DNA from: Bacillus sp. FJAT-26390
GTDB lineage: Bacteria > Bacillota > Bacilli > Paenibacillales > Paenibacillaceae
Assembly: GCF_001682865.1 (NCBI RefSeq)
Contig: NZ_MAQX01000034.1
Location: 413,569 to 477,568, forward strand
Reading direction: 5' to 3'
DNA length: 64,000 nt
The notes beneath the pieces were generated by a model that was not told where the DNA came from, ran no database searches, and saw nothing but the letters and a program-made list of their open reading frames with translations. The stretch's first letter is position 1, and every line of letters begins with the position of its first letter. This document shows, piece after piece, positions 17,295-25,877 of the stretch. Made by a program: the position numbers and the translations under genes.

Positions 17295-20200
17295 TTATTT
17301 GGCTTTAATTTTGAATAGCTTCGACTGCGCGCCGTTCAATTCTACCTTCAATTGTCCTGCTGTAATATCGCTGGCCTTATTCGTCCAGAGATCGGTTGCT
17401 TTCGTTTTAGAAGTTGCAGGTATGCCTGCGCGTTTGAAATCTAACGTCTTGGTTGCAGGCTCATTCGTATAGTTGAACACCGCGACATAATAATCCGCTC
17501 CGTCCTTCATGACGAACATATCCGCGGCACCCGTCCCGGTATTGCCCTCAATCGGCCTAAAAGCTTTGCCTTTGAGCGCCACTTCATTGACCTGCTTGTT
17601 CGTCAGCAGCTTCTTCATAAGCTCCTGCGCTGCCGGATTGTTTACATCATCGGAATTCATAAATACTGTACCGGAGATGACGGCGGAATTGACTCTTGTC
17701 TGCGCTGCATCGAACGAGCCGCCCTTCACGAGCGTCATATAGTCAGGGTCCGTGTACGGATAGATCGTTCCATTTTGCCAGAAGCCGTAGGTCAGGTTGT
17801 TTAATTGATATTCCGTCTTGGAGAGCGTCCCGTCAACGTCGCATGATATGCGCCTTGCATGAGCATACTGGCTCGGGAACAACGGCGCGATCGACGCGCT
17901 GATGAACATTTTGCCGCCCAGCACCTTATTGATATGCGCCATTCCTTGATTGTAAGCTTGAATGCCCGTTTGCGCTTTCGGATCAAAGTGCTTGCCCTCG
18001 AAGGAGCCATGGCTTAGAAAGTCGATCTTGATATACGCAAAACCGTAATCGAGGAAGCGATTAAAATAATATTCGATCCGCTGCTTCGAGCCAGGATGGG
18101 TCGGATCAATCGCATAGGCGCCGTCTACCTTCGGCAAAGGATTGCCGCTTTGGTCACGCAGAATGATTTCGCCGTACGTATATTTTCCATTCGTGCCTTC
18201 GACAGGCTGATCCATATTATCGCCCCAATAGACGAATGGACCATAGTAAATGCCTGCCTTCTGTCCGTTCTTATTAATGACCTTGACGGCTTGCTTAAGC
18301 TGCTGCTCGGTCAGGTTATCCCAATAGGAATCCATATTAATGTAGACGTCGCCTTTATTTGCGAAGGAGGATTTTTGCAAATTCTCCTTAAAGAAATCGG
18401 AAACGGCAACAACCTTATCGTAGCTCAGGTCACTCTCGTATGCGCCCCAGCTATTCCAGCCCACCGGCACGCCTTTTGGAACGCCGTGGTCAAATTCAAG
18501 GGGTGCCGCAACCGCCGCATTCGCCTCGCCAAAGCTTTCCAGCCCTTCACGGTAGTCCCCATAGTAGCCTACGAGAATTTGCGGCGATGTTATCGTCGTT
18601 CCCGTCACCTTGCCGTGCGGAATCGTATCATGCGTTGAGGTAGACGATGAGAACCCGCCATATACCTTCAGCTTGTTCAAACGATCATCCGAGCCGCTCC
18701 AAAAAATGCCCGTTTTCCAATTGTCATGGGTAACCGAACCGATGATAAGGCCGCTGCGGCTCGTATTGTCGTAAATCGCCGTTAATTCGGAGCTGACATA
18801 GTTATTATTGTTCAGGCTTGTATTAATCGTACGCGATTGGTATCTCGACCACGCGTCATTATCAAACGGAGCAACAAGCACTCTATTGTCCGAATAGCTG
18901 CCGATATCGATGCCGCCCTTATTGCTTACAACAAGCGGTGCGATATCATTCGTGCTAAGCGCAGAATCGCTCACCACTTGTTGACTCACCAAGAAGTATG
19001 GCAGATTCTCATAAATGTGATAAATCTGCTTCATCGTCGGCAGGCCTGCCTGCTTGTTTTCAATCGTTACCCGAATGCCTTTGCCATGGCCGTCTTTTAT
19101 TTTCTCGATTTTTTTCATCGCGAACAGATGCTCAGCGTAGCTTTTGCTGTCCAGCTGTTTATCCAGCATGATGCTGCTGTATACGCCGTTGGCAATGGTC
19201 TTGCCGTTCCACTCGTATGCCGCAAGCCCGGATTTCGTGTTGTAAGTCAGCTTGTATTCGCCGTTCGACAAGATCAAGCCCGACTTATGCTCCTCCACCT
19301 TAATCGGGCCATACTTGGCAGAATCGATCTTCGCGCCGATATTGCCGATCTCTCCAACCTCACCCGGCTCCTCGCCTGGCGCCTCCGAGCCGATCACTTC
19401 AATTTTATCTATATCCGGCGACCATCCTCCGTTATCGTCGAACAGAATCGTATTGCTGCCTGCCTGCAGCCTGGCTTCGATCGTATACAAGCCCGTTGTG
19501 TCCCAGTTTGCAGTCTGCGGTAAAGAATAGGCTTCCGGCTCGCCGCCGTTCACCTTTATCGATACAGCTCTAGGATCACCTGAGATATAGCTGATCTTTA
19601 ACGTATAGTTGCCTTCGGAAGGCGCGTTTATTTGATTGAATTGCAGCGTTGAACCGCCCCAAATATCGCCTACCTTCTTTCCTTCCGAGCATGCGGTTTC
19701 CGCCTTGCAAGCACGTACCGCAGCATTTCCTGTAAGCTGGTTGCTTGGCGCTTCCGCCTCATAGACTTGTCCGCTGCCGACCGGCGGCTCGCCCGGATCT
19801 GTTCCTCCATCCGATAAGCGCAAATCGATTTTATCGATGTCGGGGGAATAGCCGCTCTCGTCATCGAATCGGATCGTATTATTGCCTTCCTTAAGCGGAA
19901 TCTCAATCTCGTAGCTGCCCCGTGTGCTCCAATCCGCCGTTTTCGGAAGATCATAGCGGTCGCTAGTCCCATCGTTCACCAAAACGGCAAACGATCTCGG
20001 ATCGCCGGAAATATAATGCACCGTCATCGTATAAACACCGGCGGCGGCAACATTTACACCATTAAATTGCAGCGCCGAGCCTCCCCAAAGGCTTCCAACC
20101 AGCTGATTGCCTGAGCAGCCAACAGCCGCCTCGCAATTTTTAATTTCCGCTTTGCCGCTCAGCAGATTGCCTGCTGCCTCAGCCTCAAAGGAATAGCTCA

Positions 20201-20318
20201 CAGCCCCCGCTTGGTCCTCGGCTTGCGCATTAGGAACGTTCATTGCCGCCCCAAATAACAGAACCAATGCTAAAATAACGATCAAGCCTCGCCCGAATTT
20301 CATCTTGCTCAACATCAT
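17295..20318 (-). CDS. Secreted alpha-galactosidase with two carbohydrate-binding modules
   Basis: A 1007-residue exported enzyme. A signal peptide (RGLIVILALVLLFGAAMNVPNAQA) is followed by two homologous CBM6/CBM35-like beta-sandwich modules (~40-170 and ~180-310). They share SYSFEAEA/QVYEAEA, a GS-WGGS-LQFN block, YISGDPR and SPDIDKI. From ~325 it has the beta-sandwich, TIM barrel (PVGWNSWGAYES) and C-terminal beta domain of the paralogue at 7932-9992. Asp766 (IKIDFLSHG) is the probable nucleophile and Asp827 (RRISCDVDG) the candidate acid/base. It should act outside the cell on polymer or plant or gum galactosides, feeding the importer. It has its own promoter with a CcpA-like site. Confidence 0.85.
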   Translation of the reverse strand: MMLSKMKFGRGLIVILALVLLFGAAMNVPNAQAEDQAGAVSYSFEAEAAGNLLSGKAEIKNCEAAVGCSGNQLVGSLWGGSALQFNGVNVAAAGVYTMTVHYISGDPRSFAVLVNDGTSDRYDLPKTADWSTRGSYEIEIPLKEGNNTIRFDDESGYSPDIDKIDLRLSDGGTDPGEPPVGSGQVYEAEAPSNQLTGNAAVRACKAETACSEGKKVGDIWGGSTLQFNQINAPSEGNYTLKISYISGDPRAVSIKVNGGEPEAYSLPQTANWDTTGLYTIEARLQAGSNTILFDDNGGWSPDIDKIEVIGSEAPGEEPGEVGEIGNIGAKIDSAKYGPIKVEEHKSGLILSNGEYKLTYNTKSGLAAYEWNGKTIANGVYSSIMLDKQLDSKSYAEHLFAMKKIEKIKDGHGKGIRVTIENKQAGLPTMKQIYHIYENLPYFLVSQQVVSDSALSTNDIAPLVVSNKGGIDIGSYSDNRVLVAPFDNDAWSRYQSRTINTSLNNNNYVSSELTAIYDNTSRSGLIIGSVTHDNWKTGIFWSGSDDRLNKLKVYGGFSSSTSTHDTIPHGKVTGTTITSPQILVGYYGDYREGLESFGEANAAVAAPLEFDHGVPKGVPVGWNSWGAYESDLSYDKVVAVSDFFKENLQKSSFANKGDVYINMDSYWDNLTEQQLKQAVKVINKNGQKAGIYYGPFVYWGDNMDQPVEGTNGKYTYGEIILRDQSGNPLPKVDGAYAIDPTHPGSKQRIEYYFNRFLDYGFAYIKIDFLSHGSFEGKHFDPKAQTGIQAYNQGMAHINKVLGGKMFISASIAPLFPSQYAHARRISCDVDGTLSKTEYQLNNLTYGFWQNGTIYPYTDPDYMTLVKGGSFDAAQTRVNSAVISGTVFMNSDDVNNPAAQELMKKLLTNKQVNEVALKGKAFRPIEGNTGTGAADMFVMKDGADYYVAVFNYTNEPATKTLDFKRAGIPATSKTKATDLWTNKASDITAGQLKVELNGAQSKLFKIKAK

Positions 20319-20341
20319 TTCCTCCTCTGCCTCGTTTCATT

Positions 20342-20370
20342 TATAAAGCGCTTTCTTAAATCAGTGTAAA
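20342..20370 (-). promoter_or_regulatory. Promoter of secreted alpha-galactosidase overlapped by cre-like site
   Basis: On the minus strand TTTACA (20365-20370), a 17-base spacer and TTTATA (20342-20347) fit sigma-A. The region 20343-20356 reads ATAAAGCGCTTTCT, containing the perfect dyad AAAGCGCTTT of catabolite-responsive (cre) elements. CcpA binding here would block the polymerase; this is an inference from the motif. Confidence 0.6.
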
Positions 20371-20487
20371 GCCGATCAAATGGCAGAACTAGCCAAGAAT
20401 GTTACGATTCGTACTCCAAACCAACTAACTTTCGCTAGTTTCTTCTCTCCGCCCCCTCATCGCAACACCTTGCAGCGCCATAAAAAA

Positions 20488-20523
20488 ATGCCCCAAAGCA
20501 GCCACAGCCGCAAATGGGGCATC
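20488..20523 (-). terminator. Terminator of the nfeD-paraslipin operon
   Basis: ATGCCCCA and TGGGGCAT arms around a 17-base loop, with a seven-A run on the plus strand that becomes the U-tract for the leftward transcript. Confidence 0.7.
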
Positions 20524-20540
20524 TATTTGGTTGTAAAGCT

Positions 20541-21470
20541 TTATCCTTTACTTGCTTTAAGCATTTCTCCAATTGCGCCAATACTGCCAAGCGTCTCGAC
20601 CGCTCTAGTTGGAATGAACACCTTATTCGCCGCGCCCTGAGCAATATCGGAGAGCGCCTCGAGCGAGCGGTACGTCAGCACGTTCTCATCAAGGCCGGCG
20701 GAGCGGATAAGCTCGATCCGGTTTTTCTCCGCCTCGGCAATCGCTTGGATCGCCTTTGCCTCCCCGAGCGCCTCAAGCTCTTGGGCATGGCGCTGCCCCT
20801 CCGCTTGGCGGATACGGGCTTCCTTATCGCCCTCTGCCTTCAAAATCTTGCTTTGCTTATCGCCCTCTGCGCGCAAAATCATATCCTGCTTCGCCGCTTC
20901 CGCATCAAGCACCATCGCCCGTTTGCTTCGCTCCGCTTTCATTTGCTTATCCATCGCATCTTGAATATCGACCGGAGGCTGAATGTCGATGACCTCTACA
21001 CGCTCGATGCGCACGCCCCACTTCTCGGTCGCTTCATCAAGCGCGATTCGAATATCGGATGAGATTTTCTCGCGTCCGGACAGCGTCTCGTCAAGCTCCA
21101 TTTTGCCGATAATTTGCCGCATCGTGGCCGTGCTAATATTGCGTACCCCGTATACATAATCGGAAATGCCGTAGGTTGCCTGCTCTGGGCCCGTCACCTG
21201 ATAAAAAATAATCGTATCGATTTTCACCTGTACATTATCCTTTGTAATGACCGTCTGCGGCGGCACATTCGCTTGCTGAATGCGCAAATCATGATACGTC
21301 CGGACATGGTCGATGATCGGAATCAGGATGTTGACGCCAGGCGTCAGCAGCCGATTGAACTTGCCTAGACGCTCAACGACGCCTATTCTTTGCTGCGGGA
21401 CGATTTTGATCGACAAAGCAACGAACACAACGACGATAGCCAGCAAAATGATCGCTACAATTATACCCAT
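20541..21470 (-). CDS. SPFH/stomatin-like paraslipin (YbbK/QmcA type)
   Basis: A 309-residue protein with one N-terminal TM helix (3-25), a band-7 domain (IKIVPQQRIGVVERLGKFNRLL...VIDIQPPVDIQDAM) and a long alanine/glutamate-rich coiled helix (residues ~170-260, including MILRAEGDKQSKILKAEGDKEARIRQAEGQ). Such paraslipins oligomerise at the membrane and usually sit next to NfeD genes, as here: its start is 6 bases after the nfeD stop. The role is likely membrane quality control or microdomain scaffolding; this is family knowledge, not shown here. Confidence 0.9.
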   Translation of the reverse strand: MGIIVAIILLAIVVVFVALSIKIVPQQRIGVVERLGKFNRLLTPGVNILIPIIDHVRTYHDLRIQQANVPPQTVITKDNVQVKIDTIIFYQVTGPEQATYGISDYVYGVRNISTATMRQIIGKMELDETLSGREKISSDIRIALDEATEKWGVRIERVEVIDIQPPVDIQDAMDKQMKAERSKRAMVLDAEAAKQDMILRAEGDKQSKILKAEGDKEARIRQAEGQRHAQELEALGEAKAIQAIAEAEKNRIELIRSAGLDENVLTYRSLEALSDIAQGAANKVFIPTRAVETLGSIGAIGEMLKASKG

Positions 21471-21476
21471 TAACCA

Positions 21477-21905
21477 TTAGCCTCCCCATTTTTCAACTTG
21501 GAGCACTGCGCTTCCACGACTAACGACGACTACTGCATCTCCTTTTTCCAGCGTCTCGGCGGACACTGCGCTCCACGTTTCATTTCCTACCTTGACGATG
21601 CCGGGCGTTTCCGCCGCAATCTGCTCCAGCACAATACCCTGCTTGCCGACCAGCTCGTCCACGACATCCTTATAGCCGCGTGAGGAGTGAAAACGTCTAG
21701 CGATCGGCCCGGTAAAGACCGTAAGCACAAGAACAATGATGCAGGCAGCAACCAGCTGAAGCACAAAGGAGCCCGGCCAAATCCAATCAATGACAGCAGC
21801 AACCGCTGCCCCGATGGCTAGCCACAGCAAGTAAAACGTAAGCGTTAGCATCTCCACGACTACCAATATGCCAGCGAGAATGAGCCAGATCACCCACAAT
21901 TCCAT
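21477..21905 (-). CDS. Short NfeD-family membrane protein
   Basis: A 142-residue protein with two or three TM helices in the first ~75 residues (WVIWLILAGILVVVEMLTLTFYLLWLAIGAAVAA, LVAACIIVLVLTVF). A small OB-fold soluble domain (~85-140, DELVGKQGIVLEQIAAETPGIVKVGNETWSAVS) follows. This is the short NfeD form lacking the ClpP-like protease domain. It is paired with the downstream paraslipin, its usual partner. Confidence 0.9.
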   Translation of the reverse strand: MELWVIWLILAGILVVVEMLTLTFYLLWLAIGAAVAAVIDWIWPGSFVLQLVAACIIVLVLTVFTGPIARRFHSSRGYKDVVDELVGKQGIVLEQIAAETPGIVKVGNETWSAVSAETLEKGDAVVVVSRGSAVLQVEKWGG

Positions 21906-21967
21906 CCTGTCACCTCCCCTTCTTCATTAATGTATTCGTAGATGTCAATCGTATGATAAGAAAACAC

Positions 21968-21996
21968 TTGCCAAACCGATGCTGACTATGTAGAAT
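21968..21996 (+). promoter_or_regulatory. Sigma-A promoter for uracil permease
   Basis: TTGCCA (21968-21973), a 17-base spacer and TAGAAT (21991-21996), about 50 bases before the start codon. I see no PyrR-type leader or purine riboswitch in the short gap. Confidence 0.65.
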
Positions 21997-22046
21997 CGAC
22001 AAGGGTCAAAAATAGACAACCTATCATATTGAAGGAGCTTATTCTC

Positions 22047-23348
22047 ATGAAAAACGCTATTGGGGTTCACGAAAGGCCTCCAGCTCTGCAAAGCTTTCTG
22101 CTTAGCCTGCAGCATCTTTTTGCCATGTTCGGCTCAACCGTGCTTGTTCCGAATATACTCGGCGTCGATCCGGCAATCTGTTTGCTCATGAACGGAATCG
22201 GAACGCTGCTTTATCTCTGGATATGCAATAACAAAATTCCGGCTTATCTGGGCTCCAGCTTTGCCTTTCTCGCGCCAGCAGGCGCCGTTATCGGTGATCA
22301 TGCATCTGGCGGCAGCTATGCGGCTGCTCTAGGCGGATTTATCATATCGGGCGTCATCTTCACGGTCGTTGCGCTTATCATTCAAGCAGCCGGGACGGGC
22401 TGGATCAACGTTGTATTTCCACCTGCAGCGATGGGTGCAATCGTCGCGATTATCGGTTTAGAGCTTATTCCGGTCGCAGCACGCATGGCTGGCTGGATTA
22501 GGCCTACGGATGTTTCCTCTACTGCGGCATGGTCGCCTGATCCTAAAATGGTAGCGCTCTCGACGGTTACCCTTGCCGTAACGGTGCTCGGCTCGGTACT
22601 GTTCCGCGGATTCATGCGCATCATTCCGATTCTGATCGGTATCGTAACCGGTTATGTTCTCGCTTATTTCATGGGCTTTACCGATTTCAGCAACGTTGCA
22701 GCGAGCGGTGTTGTGCAGTTGCCGCATTTCACCACACCTGTGTTTGAGTGGACGGCGATCATTGCCATTGCGCCTGCGGCGCTTGTCGTCATCGCCGAGC
22801 ATATCGGGCATTTGGTCGTTACCGGCAACATCGTAGACAAAGATCTGTCGAAGGACCCCGGCCTTCACCGCTCCATGCTGGGCAACGGGATTTCTACCAT
22901 CCTATCCGGGTTTGTAGGCTCCACGCCTAACACGACGTATGGGGAAAATATCGGCGTGCTTGCGATCACGAAGGTGTATTCGACCTTTGTTATCGGAGGG
23001 GCGGCCCTCATTGCCATCGTGCTTTCGTTCTCAGGAAAATTTTCGGCGCTCATCTCCGCGATTCCAGGACCGGTAATGGGCGGCGTTTCCTTGCTGCTGT
23101 TCGGCGTTATCGCCGCTTCCGGCCTTCGGATGCTCGTAGAATCGAAGGTGGACTACAGCAAGCCAACCAACTTGTTTCTAACAACCGTCGTGCTTGTTAC
23201 GGGCCTTAGCCGCGTGACTCTTACGATTGGCGATTTCTCTTTGTCCGGAATGGCACTCGCAACTGTCGTTGCGATTCTGCTCAGCCTCCTGTTTAAAGTG
23301 TTTGATGTACTTAAAATATCCAATGACCATGAAGCTTCAGGCCATTAA
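22047..23348 (+). CDS. uraA: Uracil permease, NCS2 family
   Basis: A 433-residue nucleobase:proton symporter with about 14 membrane segments, started at ATG 22047 behind GAAGGAG. It shows the NCS2 signatures: SLQHLFAMFGSTVLVPNILG in TM1, AEHIGHLVVTGNIV with the substrate-binding Glu, NTTYGENIGVLAITKVYSTFVIGGAAL, and GPVMGGVSLLLFGVIAASGLRML. The pattern fits the UraA/PyrP uracil branch better than xanthine carriers. It is a single-gene unit with its own promoter and a strong terminator. Confidence 0.88.
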   Translation: MKNAIGVHERPPALQSFLLSLQHLFAMFGSTVLVPNILGVDPAICLLMNGIGTLLYLWICNNKIPAYLGSSFAFLAPAGAVIGDHASGGSYAAALGGFIISGVIFTVVALIIQAAGTGWINVVFPPAAMGAIVAIIGLELIPVAARMAGWIRPTDVSSTAAWSPDPKMVALSTVTLAVTVLGSVLFRGFMRIIPILIGIVTGYVLAYFMGFTDFSNVAASGVVQLPHFTTPVFEWTAIIAIAPAALVVIAEHIGHLVVTGNIVDKDLSKDPGLHRSMLGNGISTILSGFVGSTPNTTYGENIGVLAITKVYSTFVIGGAALIAIVLSFSGKFSALISAIPGPVMGGVSLLLFGVIAASGLRMLVESKVDYSKPTNLFLTTVVLVTGLSRVTLTIGDFSLSGMALATVVAILLSLLFKVFDVLKISNDHEASGH

Positions 23349-23352
23349 AGCA

Positions 23353-23390
23353 TAGCAAAGGGGAGCCTCTCAGGAGGCTCCCCTTTGCTT
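23353..23390. terminator. Strong bidirectional terminator
   Basis: AGCAAAGGGGAGCCTC-TCAG-GAGGCTCCCCTTTGCT is a perfect 16-bp stem with a tetraloop, between the convergent uracil permease and aminopeptidase genes. Confidence 0.92.
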
Positions 23391-23406
23391 AGTTTATAAC
23401 TGCGCG

Positions 23407-24873
23407 TTAGACGTCTCTAGCAACCCACTCGGCAAGCAGCCTAGCGCCATATCCGGTTGCGCCAATAACCAAATGGCCATTGCAGCCTGACGCTTCCTTC
23501 AATCCGTTCATATCGATATGAGCCCACTTATACGAAGGGCTTATAAATTTGCGAAGGAACAAAGCGGCGGTAATCGCTCCGGCTTCGCCAACACGGCTAA
23601 TATTGCAAATATCGGCATAATCGCTTTTCAAATAGTCTTCATATTCATCCACAAGCGGAAGCTGCCACAATTTTTCTCCAACACCTTCGCCTACGGTTCG
23701 GATCGCCTGCACCAGCCTATCGTCTCCCCAAATGCCTGCTAATTTCGAGCCGATTGCGCCTACGCAGGAATAGGTTAACGTTGCCATGTCGACAACCCGC
23801 TGAGCGCCGATTTGACCCGCGTACACAAGCGCATCCGCCAGCACCAGCCGCCCTTCCGAATCGGTATTGCCGACTTGGACGGTCGTTCCGTTCGCATACC
23901 GAAGCACTTCGCCTGGCAGTAATGCATTGGCATCCGGCACATTTTCCGCTGCCGCAACCAACACGGCAATGTTCGCCGGGATGCCGCGCGCCGCGATAAT
24001 GCTCAAGGCGCCGATTACGCCAGCGGCACCCGCCATATCCATTCGCATATCGCTAATGTCATTGTCCCGCTTCAGACTAATGCCGCCTGTATCAAAGGTA
24101 ATCCCTTTGCCGACTAGAACGGTAAGCGGTTTTGCCGGATCGCTGCAATATCGAAGATCCATGAATACGGGCGGATTGATGCTCCCGCGGCCGACGGCGG
24201 GAAGGCCAGCCATGCCGAGGCGCTCCAGCTCTTCACCCGTTTTGATATCGACACTGACCTTTACGCCCTCAAAATGCTCGCGAACGCGTTCGGCAAATTT
24301 AAGCGGAGTAAGCGCGTTCGATGGCTCGTTGGTCAAATCACGGGCCAGCATCGTGCCTTGCGCCCTGATTTCTCCAAGGCGAACCGCTTCGGCCAGACTC
24401 TCCTTACGCTCAGCCTCGATCAAAATAGCCGTTACGGAGCGATGCGTTTTTTTCGAACGGTAGCGATCGAAGGCATACGTCCCAAGCAGCCAGCCTTCCA
24501 CCCATGCTGCAACGAAGGATTCTTCTTCCTCGTCCTTCCGTTTGCCAAGCGCCTCAAAGGAGATAACCGCCGATTGCAGTCCTTCCTGCTCCGCCGCTCG
24601 TCCAGCGGTTCCGGCTGCTTCGGTTATACGGAATGCGGCGTTTTGGCTTCTCTCGCCCACGCCAACGAACAAATAATGAGGCTGCTCGCCGCGGCCGTAG
24701 AACCATGTTACTTCTCCACGCTCGCCCATCCGCTTACGCGGCTCATGCTTTTCAAGAAACGAGGCCAGCAGCCCTCCGCTGTGCGCTTGCTCGAAGCTAT
24801 CTTTAAAGACAGGAAATATAATCGCCCGGCCCGCACCGCCTTGGCCTAGCTTAAAGATTGGCATAGCATTCAT
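23407..24873 (-). CDS. pepA: Leucyl aminopeptidase (M17, PepA family)
   Basis: A 488-residue cytoplasmic two-zinc aminopeptidase. The variable N-terminal domain (~1-165) is followed by the catalytic domain with VGKGITFDTGGISLK, DMRMDMAGAA and the signature NTDSEGRLVLADAL, which hold the metal ligands and the catalytic Lys and Arg. M17 enzymes remove N-terminal residues from short peptides. It begins 16 bases after the stop of the upstream permease with no terminator between, so it is probably the last gene of the import operon starting at 29452, an unusual companion for a sugar-type importer. Confidence 0.9.
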   Translation of the reverse strand: MNAMPIFKLGQGGAGRAIIFPVFKDSFEQAHSGGLLASFLEKHEPRKRMGERGEVTWFYGRGEQPHYLFVGVGERSQNAAFRITEAAGTAGRAAEQEGLQSAVISFEALGKRKDEEEESFVAAWVEGWLLGTYAFDRYRSKKTHRSVTAILIEAERKESLAEAVRLGEIRAQGTMLARDLTNEPSNALTPLKFAERVREHFEGVKVSVDIKTGEELERLGMAGLPAVGRGSINPPVFMDLRYCSDPAKPLTVLVGKGITFDTGGISLKRDNDISDMRMDMAGAAGVIGALSIIAARGIPANIAVLVAAAENVPDANALLPGEVLRYANGTTVQVGNTDSEGRLVLADALVYAGQIGAQRVVDMATLTYSCVGAIGSKLAGIWGDDRLVQAIRTVGEGVGEKLWQLPLVDEYEDYLKSDYADICNISRVGEAGAITAALFLRKFISPSYKWAHIDMNGLKEASGCNGHLVIGATGYGARLLAEWVARDV

Positions 24874-24888
24874 ATCATTTCCTCCTCC

Positions 24889-25797
24889 CTATTCTTTCAA
24901 AGAACCGATCATCACGCCTTTTGCAAAAAACTTCTGGATAAACGGATAAATCATAATGATTGGCGTCACTACGATAACAATCGTCGCCATTTTGAGCGAA
25001 TTGCCGGTTACATGCATTCTATCCAGCATATCGAGATTGGCGCCGCTTGCCATGTTGGTCAGCAGCCGCTTCAGCGATTCCTGCCTGGTCAACATTTCTT
25101 GAAGCAAGGTGGATAAAGGCCTCAAATCTGCATTCCGCACAAAAAATGCGCCCGTAAACCAATCGTTCCAATGGCTGACGGCATTAAACAAACTAATAAC
25201 GGCGACTACGGGCTTGCTGAGAGGCATGATGATCTGCCAAAAAATTGCAAAATCATTATAGCCGTCGATTCGGGCAGCCTCTTCAAGACTTCCGCTAATC
25301 TGCTGGAAGAACGTCCGCATGATCAAAATATTCCAAACGCTATACAGAGACGGAATAATATAAACCCATATCGAATTGGTCAAATGGATATCTTTTAACA
25401 GGATATAATACGGAATCAAGCCGCCGTTAAACAGCATGGTGAAAAAGATAGCCATCGTGAACAGCTTGACGCCCGGCATCGTTCTGCTCTTCAAAGCGTA
25501 AGCCGCCATCGCGGTAAAAATGACGCTAGCCACCGTGCCGATAACTGTACGGAACATAGATATGAAGAAAGCCTGCATAATATTTCCGGAAGAAAACAGC
25601 TCTTCAAAGTTTTCGAGCGACCATGCGCGCGGCAGGAAGTAAATGCCGCCTTGCTCAGCGTCCTTGCCCTCATTGAAAGCAAGCGCGATTACATTTAGAA
25701 AAGGTAGAATGATAGTCAAGCATAACAGTATTAGAAGCAAGGCATTGACGATTCGAAAAGCCTTCTCCCCCGGAGATAATTTATACGTTTCGTTCAA
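24889..25797 (-). CDS. ABC transporter permease (YtcP/LplC type)
   Basis: A 302-residue, six-helix permease with a TTG start (25797) preceded by GAGAGG. Motifs: FFTMLFNGGLIPYYILLKD, EAA loop LEEAARIDGYNDFAIFWQIIMPLSKP, and the ending YPFIQKFFAKGVMIGSLKE. It lies after the binding-protein gene, so the order in this operon (permease, binding protein, permease) differs from the alpha-galactoside operon. Confidence 0.88.
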   Translation of the reverse strand: MNETYKLSPGEKAFRIVNALLLILLCLTIILPFLNVIALAFNEGKDAEQGGIYFLPRAWSLENFEELFSSGNIMQAFFISMFRTVIGTVASVIFTAMAAYALKSRTMPGVKLFTMAIFFTMLFNGGLIPYYILLKDIHLTNSIWVYIIPSLYSVWNILIMRTFFQQISGSLEEAARIDGYNDFAIFWQIIMPLSKPVVAVISLFNAVSHWNDWFTGAFFVRNADLRPLSTLLQEMLTRQESLKRLLTNMASGANLDMLDRMHVTGNSLKMATIVIVVTPIIMIYPFIQKFFAKGVMIGSLKE

Positions 25798-25832
25798 CGA
25801 TGGTCATCCTCTCTAGCTACGTAAAGGAAGAA

Positions 25833-25867
25833 GGGGCGTCTTCAGCCAACTTCGGAAGAAGGCGCCC
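25833..25867 (-). terminator. Intercistronic hairpin after binding-protein gene
   Basis: GGGGCGTCTTC pairs with GAAGAAGGCGCCC (one bulge on the 3' arm) around AGCCAACTTCG; the minus-strand transcript continues into CTTCTTCCTTT. It lies between the binding-protein stop and the last permease start, as a partial terminator or RNA-protecting structure. Confidence 0.5.
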
Positions 25868-25877
25868 GCTACTCAAC

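Noticed and set aside
18837-19523. 228-codon plus-strand open frame inside the secreted alpha-galactosidase gene
   Set aside because: Antisense shadow of a clear enzyme gene; composition is driven by the codons of the real strand and no start signal is present.
21906-22046. Purine or PyrR-type leader before the uracil permease
   Set aside because: The leader is too short after the promoter and shows no riboswitch or attenuator structure.
23867-24463. 198-codon plus-strand open frame inside pepA
   Set aside because: Antisense shadow; the M17 motifs are all on the minus strand.
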